From contig JAUPKM010000104.1 in assembly GCA_030837445.1 (NCBI GenBank), forward strand, positions 1-12,702: a stretch of DNA of 12,702 bases. Direction: 5' to 3'. This document shows, in pieces, positions 1 to 5,917 of this stretch (position 1 is its first letter; each line of letters starts with the position of its first letter). A program made the translations under genes and the position numbers. Below the pieces are notes generated by a model. That model was not told the origin of the DNA, searched no databases, and saw only the letters and a program-made list of their open reading frames with translations. Source of the stretch: Actinomycetota bacterium. GTDB taxonomy: Bacteria > Actinomycetota > Actinomycetes > S36-B12 > UBA10799.

Positions 1-113
1 ACCGCCACCGGCCCGGCCAACGCCCCACGTCCGACCTCGTCCATTCCCACCGCGACGGCCCCGGTCCGCAACAGCGACCGCTCCAACCGCATGGTCGGAC
101 CACTGGTGGCCAC
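1..113 (-). CDS. rnhB: Ribonuclease HII, N-terminal fragment (cut by window edge)
   Basis: Ribonuclease HII cuts the RNA strand of RNA-DNA hybrids and removes misincorporated ribonucleotides. Only the first 37 codons lie in the window; the gene continues past base 1. The visible protein carries the diagnostic family motif GMDEVGRGALAGP at residues 23-35, in which Asp25 and Glu26 are the first two metal-binding catalytic residues. The proposed start is a GTG at 113-111 whose first G is the last base of the upstream lepB stop codon (TAGTG), an arrangement typical of translational coupling. An in-frame ATG at 92-90 is the alternative and would shorten the protein by seven residues; neither start has a strong Shine-Dalgarno sequence. 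The lepB-rnhB order is common in actinobacteria. Identity is firm; the exact start is not. Confidence 0.88.
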   Translation of the reverse strand, partial: MATSGPTMRLERSLLRTGAVAVGMDEVGRGALAGPVA

Positions 114-826
114 TACTTGGGGAGTTCCGCGCTGCTGGTCTGATCGTTGAGTTTCGGGTTGTCGTAGGGAATGGACGGCACCGGGAAGGTGCCCCACCGA
201 CTCAGCGGCCAGACGTTGACGAATACCCGACCCACCACGTTTGCCAGCGGCACACCGCCGTCGTTCTGAGCCAAGTGGTAGCGGGAATCAGCCGACTCGG
301 GTCGGTTGTCCCCCATCACGAAGACAGACTCGCTCGGCACCACCACGTCGAATTGCACCTGATCCGTACTCACCCCAGGTTTCAGATACGGCTCGGTCAG
401 GGGTACGCCGTTCAACACGATCTTCCCGTCTGGACTGCAGCACATGATCCGATCGCCACCGATTCCGACAACGCGCTTCACCAGGTCGTTGCCGCTACTG
501 CTGGGCAGTAGGCCGATGAACTCGATGGCTGACCGGATCGGGTTGGACTCCTGCGGTCGGGCGGGCGGAAGCCAGCCGCCCGGATCCTCGAATACCACAA
601 TCTGACCGCGATCGACTCCGGCGATCCGCTTCGTGATCTTCGACGCCAGGATCCGGTCGCTCGGGAGCAGCGTGTTCTCCATCGACTGACTGGGCACGTA
701 GAACGCCTGCACCAGGAAGGTCCGGACGATCAGGGACAGCACGATTGCGGTCACCAGCACAATGGCAACCTCACGGAATCCACGCCAGAACTTGGATCCG
801 CTCGAGGCGGGCTTCGCCGCAACCAC
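113..826 (-). CDS. lepB: Type I signal peptidase (second of two tandem copies)
   Basis: This membrane-bound serine protease cleaves signal peptides from exported proteins on the outer face of the cytoplasmic membrane. From the GTG at 826 it encodes 237 residues. A single membrane anchor (about residues 19-39) is followed by the nucleophile motif PSQSMENTL with Ser48. The general-base Lys117 lies in LVKRVVGIGGDR, and the C-terminal family box GDNRPESADSR is present. Between Ser and Lys lies a longer insert than in the neighbouring copy. The GTG start is chosen because GGAGG lies about nine bases upstream and because it leaves a short cytoplasmic tail before the anchor. The frame stays open to 1123, but that extension lies across the upstream lepB and is out-of-frame noise. 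The stop overlaps the rnhB start. Confidence 0.9.
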   Translation of the reverse strand: MVAAKPASSGSKFWRGFREVAIVLVTAIVLSLIVRTFLVQAFYVPSQSMENTLLPSDRILASKITKRIAGVDRGQIVVFEDPGGWLPPARPQESNPIRSAIEFIGLLPSSSGNDLVKRVVGIGGDRIMCCSPDGKIVLNGVPLTEPYLKPGVSTDQVQFDVVVPSESVFVMGDNRPESADSRYHLAQNDGGVPLANVVGRVFVNVWPLSRWGTFPVPSIPYDNPKLNDQTSSAELPK

Positions 827-969
827 CGGGTAGTCCCTCCGTCTCACGAGTCGCAGCAACCACGAGTGAGGCGGTTCTGCATCAGGCTGGCCAGCGACCG
901 CCCCCACGCATCCTAGACGCGCCGACCGAGCGTCCCCAGGACGGGGCCACAACACACGTCGCGGTGGGT
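827..969 (-). promoter_or_regulatory. Spacer between the two lepB genes with a possible promoter
   Basis: This 143-base gap is longer than the neighbouring junctions with lepB and rnhB. It contains TAGGAT at 915-910, a fair match to an actinobacterial -10 element, but no convincing -35 hexamer at 16-18 bases upstream. A short CCCC/GGGG inverted repeat precedes it. It could give the second lepB and rnhB their own transcription start. This is inference from one hexamer, which can occur by chance. Confidence 0.25.
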
Positions 970-1509
970 CTAGGACTCGTCGAGCCAGCGGGCGGCACGG
1001 GCTGGCCAGACGACGGCCAATACCCGACCCGACACCCGATCGACGCTGACGAACCCACCGCCTGGATCCCCCAGGTGCGCCCGACTGTCGGCCGATCGGT
1101 TGCGCTGATCGCCCATCACCCACAGCTTCCCGGGCGGTACCTGGACTTCGAAGGCGGTGTGGTCAACGGCCGACGGCGAAACGTAGGGCTCCGCCACCGG
1201 AACGCCGTTGACCAGGATGCGGCCTGCGGTGCAGCAACTGACCCGGTCACCGCCGATGCCGATCACCCGCTTCACGAACTCTGCGGGTGGATGCTCGGCT
1301 GGCACCATCGAGTCGCGGCCGTCGAAGACAATGACATCGCCCCGATCAACACCGCCGACCTTCCAGAAGAGCACCCGTTCACCTGGATCCAGGGTGGGAC
1401 TCATGGAGGCGGAGGTCAACTGTGTGACGCCGAGCAACCAGGCGTTCACCGCAACGGCGATCGCGACGCCCGCCACAGCGGCGAGGCCCACGAACGCCCA
1501 GCCGGGCAA
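970..1509 (-). CDS. lepB: Type I signal peptidase (first of two tandem copies, short form)
   Basis: This is a second, diverged type I signal peptidase of the S26 family. With the TTG start at 1509 it is 179 residues. An N-terminal membrane segment (about residues 5-28) leads into TSASMSPTL with nucleophile Ser35. The general base Lys80 lies in FVKRVIGIGGDR, and GDQRNRSADSR follows near the C-terminus. The Ser-Lys distance is 45 residues against 69 in the downstream copy, so the two are not a recent duplication. The start is uncertain: the TTG has a poor ribosome binding site, and a CTG at 1542-1540, just after the rplS stop, would add two arginines ahead of the anchor, fitting the positive-inside rule better. 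The frame is open up to 1746, but that part lies inside rplS and is not credible. rplS ends about 37 bases upstream, so co-transcription is likely. Confidence 0.85.
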   Translation of the reverse strand: MPGWAFVGLAAVAGVAIAVAVNAWLLGVTQLTSASMSPTLDPGERVLFWKVGGVDRGDVIVFDGRDSMVPAEHPPAEFVKRVIGIGGDRVSCCTAGRILVNGVPVAEPYVSPSAVDHTAFEVQVPPGKLWVMGDQRNRSADSRAHLGDPGGGFVSVDRVSGRVLAVVWPARAARWLDES

Positions 1510-1546
1510 CCAACGCCGACCGGCGCCGCTCGGGGAAGCCAGCGTC

Positions 1547-1897
1547 TTAGGCGTTCTCGCGCCGTTCCTTGATCTTGGCCGCCTTGCCGCGCAGGTCGCG
1601 CAGGTAGTAGAGCTTGGCCCGGCGGACGTCGCCACGGGTGGCGACCTCGATCTTCTCGATGATCGGTGAGTGCACCGGGAAGGTCCGCTCCACCCCAACC
1701 CCGAAGCTGACCTTGCGGACGGTGAACGTCTCCTGCAGGCCACCACCGTGGCGGCGGATCACCACTCCAGCGAAGACCTGAACCCTGGTCCGGTTGCCTT
1801 CTACCACCTTCACGTGAACCTTGACCGTGTCACCGGGTCGGAAGGCAGGAATGTCGTCGCGCATGGATCCGGCGTCGAGACTGTCTAGGACGTTCAT
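1547..1897 (-). CDS. rplS: 50S ribosomal protein L19
   Basis: L19 is a protein of the large ribosomal subunit that lies at the interface with the small subunit. The 116-residue product has the normal family length. It contains recognisable L19 blocks: the basic beta-strand segment with GDTVKVHVKVVEGNRTRVQ (about residues 22-40), the RRHGGGLQETFTVRK stretch (about 48-62) and the VERTFPVHSPIIEKIEV segment. A lysine/arginine-rich C-terminus follows. The ATG start at 1897 is well supported by GAGGAG six to seven bases upstream. It follows trmD after a 159-base leader, longer than elsewhere in this cluster, and precedes the signal peptidase genes, as in many actinobacteria. Confidence 0.97.
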   Translation of the reverse strand: MNVLDSLDAGSMRDDIPAFRPGDTVKVHVKVVEGNRTRVQVFAGVVIRRHGGGLQETFTVRKVSFGVGVERTFPVHSPIIEKIEVATRGDVRRAKLYYLRDLRGKAAKIKERRENA

Positions 1898-2056
1898 ATT
1901 CAGCTCCTCGTGGCGCGCCGCAGGACGCTCCAGCTATTTGAGACTTGGACGGGAGGCCGACAACTGACTGCCCCGCATCTGCTCCCGGTGGGAAACGCAC
2001 AGCCCCCTGCGGCAGGCACGAGCGCTACGAGAGGACACAAGTTTGACACAGGCGTC
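1898..2056 (-). other. 159-base leader between trmD and rplS
   Basis: This is the longest gap in the rpsP-to-lepB cluster. It carries a short perfect palindrome (CCTGCGGCAGG on the plus strand) and otherwise no strong terminator or clear promoter pair. A TTGTCG hexamer upstream of an A/T-rich patch could be part of a promoter, but the -10 match is poor. It may hold an rplS promoter or an untranslated regulatory leader; nothing in it is decisive. Confidence 0.3.
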
Positions 2057-2770
2057 TCAGGGAACGTCCGGCGGTACCAGGTCAGGTCGCATGGCCCGGC
2101 TGCGATCTGCCGACTCCTGTGCCCGCCATCGGGACACCTCGCCATGATCCCCGGACATCAGCACCGGCGGTACCGACAGCCCGCGCCACACCGGCGGCCG
2201 AGTGTAGACGGGGCCTTCCAACGGTCCCCCTGCGCGGCCCGGGGCGAATGAGTCGTCCGCAGCGCTGGCCGGATTGCCCAGGACGCCGGGCAGCAGTCGG
2301 GCGATCGCCTCGACCATCACCAGCACGGCGGCCTCGCCGCCGGCCAGCACCACATCACCGATGCTGATCTCGCGTACCTCACACCTATCCCGGTAGTGAG
2401 TCATCACCCGAGCATCGATGCCCTCATAGCGGCCGCACGCAAACACCAACCAGCCCGAACCCGCCAATTCCTCGGCTACGGCGGCGGTGAACGGCTCCCC
2501 GGAGGGGGTCGGCACCACTAGCACAGGTGGCGACTCCGAGGCCTGCGCCAGCACCGAATCCAGGGCTTCACCCCAGACATCTGGGCGCATCACCATCCCG
2601 GGTCCGCCACCGTAGGGGCTGTCGTCCACCGTCCGGTGCCGATCGGTGGCATGGCCGCGCAGGTCATGCAACTGCACGTCGAGTAGGCCCGAACGCTGGG
2701 CTCGACCGACCAGGGACAGGTTCAGCGGCGCCAGGTAGTCGACGAAGATCGACACCACGTCTATTCGCAT
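2057..2770 (-). CDS. trmD: tRNA (guanine-N1)-methyltransferase
   Basis: TrmD methylates G37 next to the anticodon of tRNAs that read CUN, CCN and CGG codons, using S-adenosylmethionine, and so prevents +1 frameshifting. It is a SPOUT-class enzyme with a deep trefoil knot. From the ATG at 2770 the product is 237 residues. It shows the family blocks DDSPYGGGPGMVM, FACGRYEGIDARV, EISIGDVVLAGGEAA and LLPGVLGNPASAADDSF, in the order expected for the substrate-binding knot and hinge. The ATG is preferred because family members begin with a strand like MRIDVVSIF at the first residue. An in-frame GTG at 2806, two bases after the rimM stop, would add 12 residues and has an AGGGG at rather long spacing. 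Close spacing to rimM indicates co-transcription. Confidence 0.95.
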   Translation of the reverse strand: MRIDVVSIFVDYLAPLNLSLVGRAQRSGLLDVQLHDLRGHATDRHRTVDDSPYGGGPGMVMRPDVWGEALDSVLAQASESPPVLVVPTPSGEPFTAAVAEELAGSGWLVFACGRYEGIDARVMTHYRDRCEVREISIGDVVLAGGEAAVLVMVEAIARLLPGVLGNPASAADDSFAPGRAGGPLEGPVYTRPPVWRGLSVPPVLMSGDHGEVSRWRAQESADRSRAMRPDLVPPDVP

Positions 2771-2808
2771 CTCCAGACCGACCGGATCCGGCGGTTCGGT
2801 GCCCACGC

Positions 2809-3387
2809 TCAGATCAACCCCTCGGGTGGATCCACCACAAGGCGGCCAGTCGCGATATCCACCTCGGTCACGATCTCGGCAACAAACGGGATCATCGCCT
2901 CGCCATCCTCGGTGGTCACGACCAGCAGATCCTGACCCGGGACGTGCAGCACGTCGGTGACCGACCCCAGCAATTCGCCAGTCATCAAGTGGGCGGCCAA
3001 CCCGACGAGTTGGTGGTCGTAAAACTCGTCACCGGTCAACGGCAACTCGGCTGGATCCTGCTCGACCTCCAGCAGCAGCCCACGTACCCGCTCGGCCGCG
3101 TCACGATCGACAATCCCCTCGAACCGCAGCAGCAGTCGACCGGAGTGCCACCGGGCCGCGACAACGACCAGTGTCTCCGGCCGCGCCGGATCCTTCGCGC
3201 CGTCGCTCGACTCCGCCGCGACATACAGCAGCGCGCCGGGCGAGAACCGCAGCCCGGGATCATCCGTCCGAACCTCCACGGCGACATCGCCACGGAGCCC
3301 GTGGGCTCGGCCGATCCGGCCAACGACGACGCGCAGGTCAGCGCTCGCCCACGTCGAGGAAGTCGATCCGAACGGCTTTGCCGCCAC
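2809..3387 (-). CDS. rimM: Ribosome maturation factor RimM
   Basis: RimM binds ribosomal protein S19 and helps mature the head of the 30S subunit. The conserved protein begins at RVVVGRIGRAHGLRGDV, passes through the RimM-domain segment DRDAAERVRGLLLEV, and ends with the PRC-barrel half containing EFYDHQLVGL and VDPPEGL. The start is a problem. The only ATG, GTG or TTG in frame near the conserved N-terminus is a GTG at 3387, which overlaps the end of khpA by 50 bases and adds about 17 unconserved residues. A CTG at 3336, two bases after the khpA stop, is exactly where homologues usually begin, but CTG is a rare start. GAAGG lies six bases before the GTG. The longer form is given here; the shorter one (3336-2809) is a real alternative. 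trmD follows directly. Confidence 0.9.
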   Translation of the reverse strand: MAAKPFGSTSSTWASADLRVVVGRIGRAHGLRGDVAVEVRTDDPGLRFSPGALLYVAAESSDGAKDPARPETLVVVAARWHSGRLLLRFEGIVDRDAAERVRGLLLEVEQDPAELPLTGDEFYDHQLVGLAAHLMTGELLGSVTDVLHVPGQDLLVVTTEDGEAMIPFVAEIVTEVDIATGRLVVDPPEGLI

Positions 3388-3583
3388 CGACCGCCTTCAC
3401 CACAGTCCGAATCGCCGAAGCCGTCCGACCGGAACGTCCGATCACCCGACCCATATCGTCCGGGTGGACGCGGACCGCGAGGCTATCGCCCCGGTTGCGG
3501 TTTCGACGCTCCGACACAGTGACATCGTCGGGGTGCTCGACAATCCCGCGGACGAGATGCTCGAGGGCTTCCGCTGCGACCAC
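3338..3583 (-). CDS. khpA: KhpA-type KH domain RNA-binding protein
   Basis: This is a small RNA-binding protein of the KhpA family, formerly annotated as YlqC or UPF0109 and usually found between rpsP and rimM. In Gram-positive bacteria KhpA pairs with KhpB and binds many RNAs. The 81-residue product is almost entirely one KH domain; the nucleic-acid-binding loop region is GRVIGRSGRTASAIR at residues 45-59. It starts at a GTG five bases beyond the stop of the restored rpsP frame, with AAGGA about eight bases upstream. In the sequence as given, an upstream frameshift in rpsP makes this frame continuous with the S16 start at 4123, so automatic callers may report one fused protein. That fusion should not be taken at face value. 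Confidence 0.9.
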   Translation of the reverse strand: MVAAEALEHLVRGIVEHPDDVTVSERRNRNRGDSLAVRVHPDDMGRVIGRSGRTASAIRTVVKAVGGGKAVRIDFLDVGER

Positions 3584-3587
3584 CGGA

Positions 3588-4123
3588 TCAGTCCTTGGAA
3601 CCGGAGTCTGCGGTGCTGTCCGCCGTGGCCTCTGCCTCAGTGGCCGCCAGGTCGGTGGCCTCCTCTGCAACCTCATCGGCGGCGATCTCGATTGCCGCCA
3701 CCTCCGCTTCGGCAGTGTCCACCTCGGCGGCCTGTTCGGCCTTCTTCGCAGCCTTCGGCCTCGCGGGCGCATCGCCAGCCTTGGCCGCAGCCTCAACCGC
3801 AGTCGCGAATACAGCCGTCTTGTCGGCCTTCGGTTCAGCGAACCGGAGGGTGCCCTCAGCCCCTGGCAGGCCCTTGAATTTCTGCCAGTCACGGTCACCT
3901 TCAGCAGCGCCGTGACGGCCTCGGTGGGCTGGGCGCCGACACCGAGCCAGTACTGCACCCGCGCGGACTCCACCCGGATCAACGACGGGTCCTGCTTGGG
4001 CTGATAGATACCGATCTCCTCAATCGCCCGACCGTCGCGCTTGGCGCGGGCGTCGGCGATGACGATGCGGTACTGCGGGTTGCGGATCTTGCCAATACGC
4101 TTGAGTTTGATCTTGACGGCCAC
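3588..4123 (-). CDS. rpsP: 30S ribosomal protein S16, interrupted by a one-base frameshift
   Basis: S16 is a small-subunit protein needed for 30S assembly. From the GTG at 4123 the first 77 codons read as a normal S16, starting MAVKIKLKRIGKIRNPQY and including ARVQYWLGVGAQPTEAV. After the ACC codon at 3895-3893 the frame is lost. S16 normally continues TGDWQKFKGLPGAEGTLR, and the bases from 3890 onward encode exactly DWQKFKGLPGAEGTLRF in the adjacent frame, for 100 codons, to a TGA at 3590-3588. One extra G next to 3892 would restore a protein of about 178 residues, whose last 85 or so residues are an Ala/Glu-rich tail typical of actinobacteria. Because rpsP is essential and both halves are intact, a base-calling or assembly error is more likely than a true pseudogene. 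GGAG lies about 11 bases before the start. Confidence 0.88.
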
Positions 4124-4253
4124 GAGGCGCTTTTCTCCAAAGTAATGGTACGGATGGACCGTCCGGGCACCGTGGGGCTGGCACCGTCGCGGACACAATG
4201 ACTCCCATGCCGACGGGAAGAGGGCCCGACTGCGGGATCGACCCGCTCATTCT

Positions 4254-4270
4254 GCCAGACAGCGTCTGGC
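4254..4270 (-). terminator. Hairpin downstream of ffh, possible terminator
   Basis: A perfect inverted repeat, GCCAGAC and GTCTGGC separated by three bases, lies 15 bases after the ffh stop. A second, weaker repeat (GCGGG and CCCGC around a five-base loop, 4232-4246) follows it. There is no run of U after either stem, so this is not a classical intrinsic terminator, although U-poor terminators occur in high-GC actinobacteria. It may separate ffh from the rpsP cluster or protect the ffh mRNA 3' end. Confidence 0.4.
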
Positions 4271-4285
4271 CGCACCTCGATCGGG

Positions 4286-5848
4286 TCAGCCGTCGCCAAG
4301 CATCCGACGCAGTTCCGGGGGCAACTCCGGCATTGCGCCGGTGGCAAGCGGATCCCGCCCCGGAACACCTTTGGTGCCGCTCGGCGCGAGCAGGCCCGAG
4401 CCGGGCTCGGCGGCCGGTGCCAGCAGCGCCGCCGCCTCCTGCTCGGCTCGCTTGGCCGGGTTGCCGCTGCGCCCCTTCTTTGCCCGACGCCCCGCCGCCA
4501 CCTGCTTACCTTTGCCCTTCTTGCCACCGCCGGGCATTCCGGGGATGCCCGCGGTCATCCGCTTCATCATCTTCTGGGCCTGCGCAAACCGCTCGAGCAG
4601 GTTATTGACCTCACTGACGTGGACCCCGGATCCGCGGGCGATACGCGCCCTCCTGGAACCGTTGAGAATGGCCGAGTTCCGCCGCTCTTCAGGCGTCATC
4701 GAACGGATGATCGCCGTCACCCGGTCGATTTCGCGCTCATCCAGGGACTCCAACTGCTTGCGGGCATCGGCCATCCCCGGCAGCATTCCCATCAGCTTGC
4801 CGAGTGAGCCCATCTTCTTGACGGCCTGCATCTGCTCGAGGAAGTCCTCGAGCGTGAAATCGTCACCACGCGCCATCTTGTCGGCCATCGCGGCCGCCTG
4901 GTCGGCGTCGAAGGCGCGCTCGGCCTGCTCGATGAGCGTCATCATGTCGCCCATATCGAGGATTCGGGATGCCATCCGATCGGGATGGAAGGGTTCGAAA
5001 TCCTCCGGCTTCTCACCGGTGGAGGCGAACATGATCGGCCGGCCAGTCACTTGCCTGACCGACAGTGCCGCACCGCCCCTGGCGTCCCCATCCAGCTTGG
5101 TCAGCACCACTCCGTCGAACCCGACACCCTCGTTGAAGGCGTTGGCCGTGACGACGGCGTCCTGGCCGATCATCGCGTCGATGACCAGCAGCACCTCGTC
5201 GGGGGCGACGGCGTCGCGAATCCCCCGCGCCTGATTCATCAGGTCCTCGTCGATGGCCAACCGACCGGCAGTGTCCACCACAACCACGTCGTAACCGTTC
5301 GCCTCGGCATGGGCGACCCCACCGCGGGACACCACGACCGGGTCGCCGACGCCGTTACCGGGTTCTGGCGCATAGACCCCGACGCCGACCCGTTCGGCCA
5401 CTACTGAGAGTTGATCAACAGCGTTCGGGCGCTGCAGGTCGGCGGCAACAAGCAGCGGTCGATGGCCCTGCTCCCCCAGCCAGCGAGCGAGTTTGCCGGC
5501 CAGCGTGGTCTTTCCTGCCCCCTGTAGGCCAAGCAGCATGATCACCGTCGGCGGACGCTTCGCGTATCGCATCCGACGGGTCTCCCCGCCGAGAATCGCG
5601 ATCAATTCGTCGTTCACGATCTTGACGACCTGCTGGGCGGGGTTAAGCGCCCCGGACACTTCCTCCGACAGCGCCCGCTCTTTCACCCGGGCGCAGAAAT
5701 CGCGCACAACCGGCAGCGCGACGTCGGCTTCCAGCAGCGCGGTGCGGATCTCCCGGACGGTGGCATCCACGTCGGCGGGTGACAGCCGACCTTTACCGCG
5801 GAGGTTCTTGAAGGTCGCCGCCAGGCGATCAGACAGGGTTGCGAACAC
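4286..5848 (-). CDS. ffh: Signal recognition particle GTPase (Ffh, SRP54)
   Basis: Ffh binds the 4.5S SRP RNA and signal sequences emerging from the ribosome, and delivers nascent membrane proteins to FtsY. The 520-residue product has the helical N domain (about 1-95) and the G domain with P-loop GLQGAGKT at 107-114, DTAGR at 192-196 and TKLDG at 250-254. The methionine-rich M domain runs from about 310 to 455 and carries the RNA-binding region around GSRRARIARGSGV. A basic GKKGKGKQ linker and an Ala/Pro-rich tail extend it beyond the usual 450-residue core, common in actinobacteria. The GTG start has GAGGG seven bases upstream. It follows glnD after 69 bases in which I saw no strong promoter. 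The partner receptor gene ftsY lies 4.4 kb upstream. No SRP RNA gene is visible. Confidence 0.97.
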   Translation of the reverse strand: MFATLSDRLAATFKNLRGKGRLSPADVDATVREIRTALLEADVALPVVRDFCARVKERALSEEVSGALNPAQQVVKIVNDELIAILGGETRRMRYAKRPPTVIMLLGLQGAGKTTLAGKLARWLGEQGHRPLLVAADLQRPNAVDQLSVVAERVGVGVYAPEPGNGVGDPVVVSRGGVAHAEANGYDVVVVDTAGRLAIDEDLMNQARGIRDAVAPDEVLLVIDAMIGQDAVVTANAFNEGVGFDGVVLTKLDGDARGGAALSVRQVTGRPIMFASTGEKPEDFEPFHPDRMASRILDMGDMMTLIEQAERAFDADQAAAMADKMARGDDFTLEDFLEQMQAVKKMGSLGKLMGMLPGMADARKQLESLDEREIDRVTAIIRSMTPEERRNSAILNGSRRARIARGSGVHVSEVNNLLERFAQAQKMMKRMTAGIPGMPGGGKKGKGKQVAAGRRAKKGRSGNPAKRAEQEAAALLAPAAEPGSGLLAPSGTKGVPGRDPLATGAMPELPPELRRMLGDG

Positions 5849-5917
5849 GTATGGGCCCTCGAGTCCTAGAACACGTCGAAGCCCCCACCCTACCCTCGCC
5901 GGATCGTCCCGCTGCGG

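Noticed and set aside
827..1123. N-terminal extension of the second lepB to 1123
   Set aside because: It overlaps the coding region of the first lepB in another frame and is Arg-rich noise, while the GTG at 826 has a good ribosome binding site.
2527..3522. 331-codon open frame on the plus strand opposite trmD, rimM and khpA
   Set aside because: It crosses three real genes and has Pro/Arg/Gln-rich noise composition.
3885..3900. Programmed frameshifting in rpsP
   Set aside because: No slippery heptamer or following stem was seen, and S16 is not known to use recoding. A lost G in GG is a simpler explanation.
3338..4123. A genuine S16-KhpA fusion protein
   Set aside because: The joining segment is Arg-rich out-of-frame translation of the S16 tail, while the proper S16 tail and stop exist one frame away and khpA has its own GTG and ribosome binding site.
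4341..5234. 297-codon open frame on the plus strand opposite ffh
   Set aside because: It is a shadow of ffh codon bias; no ribosome binding site or recognisable motif was seen.
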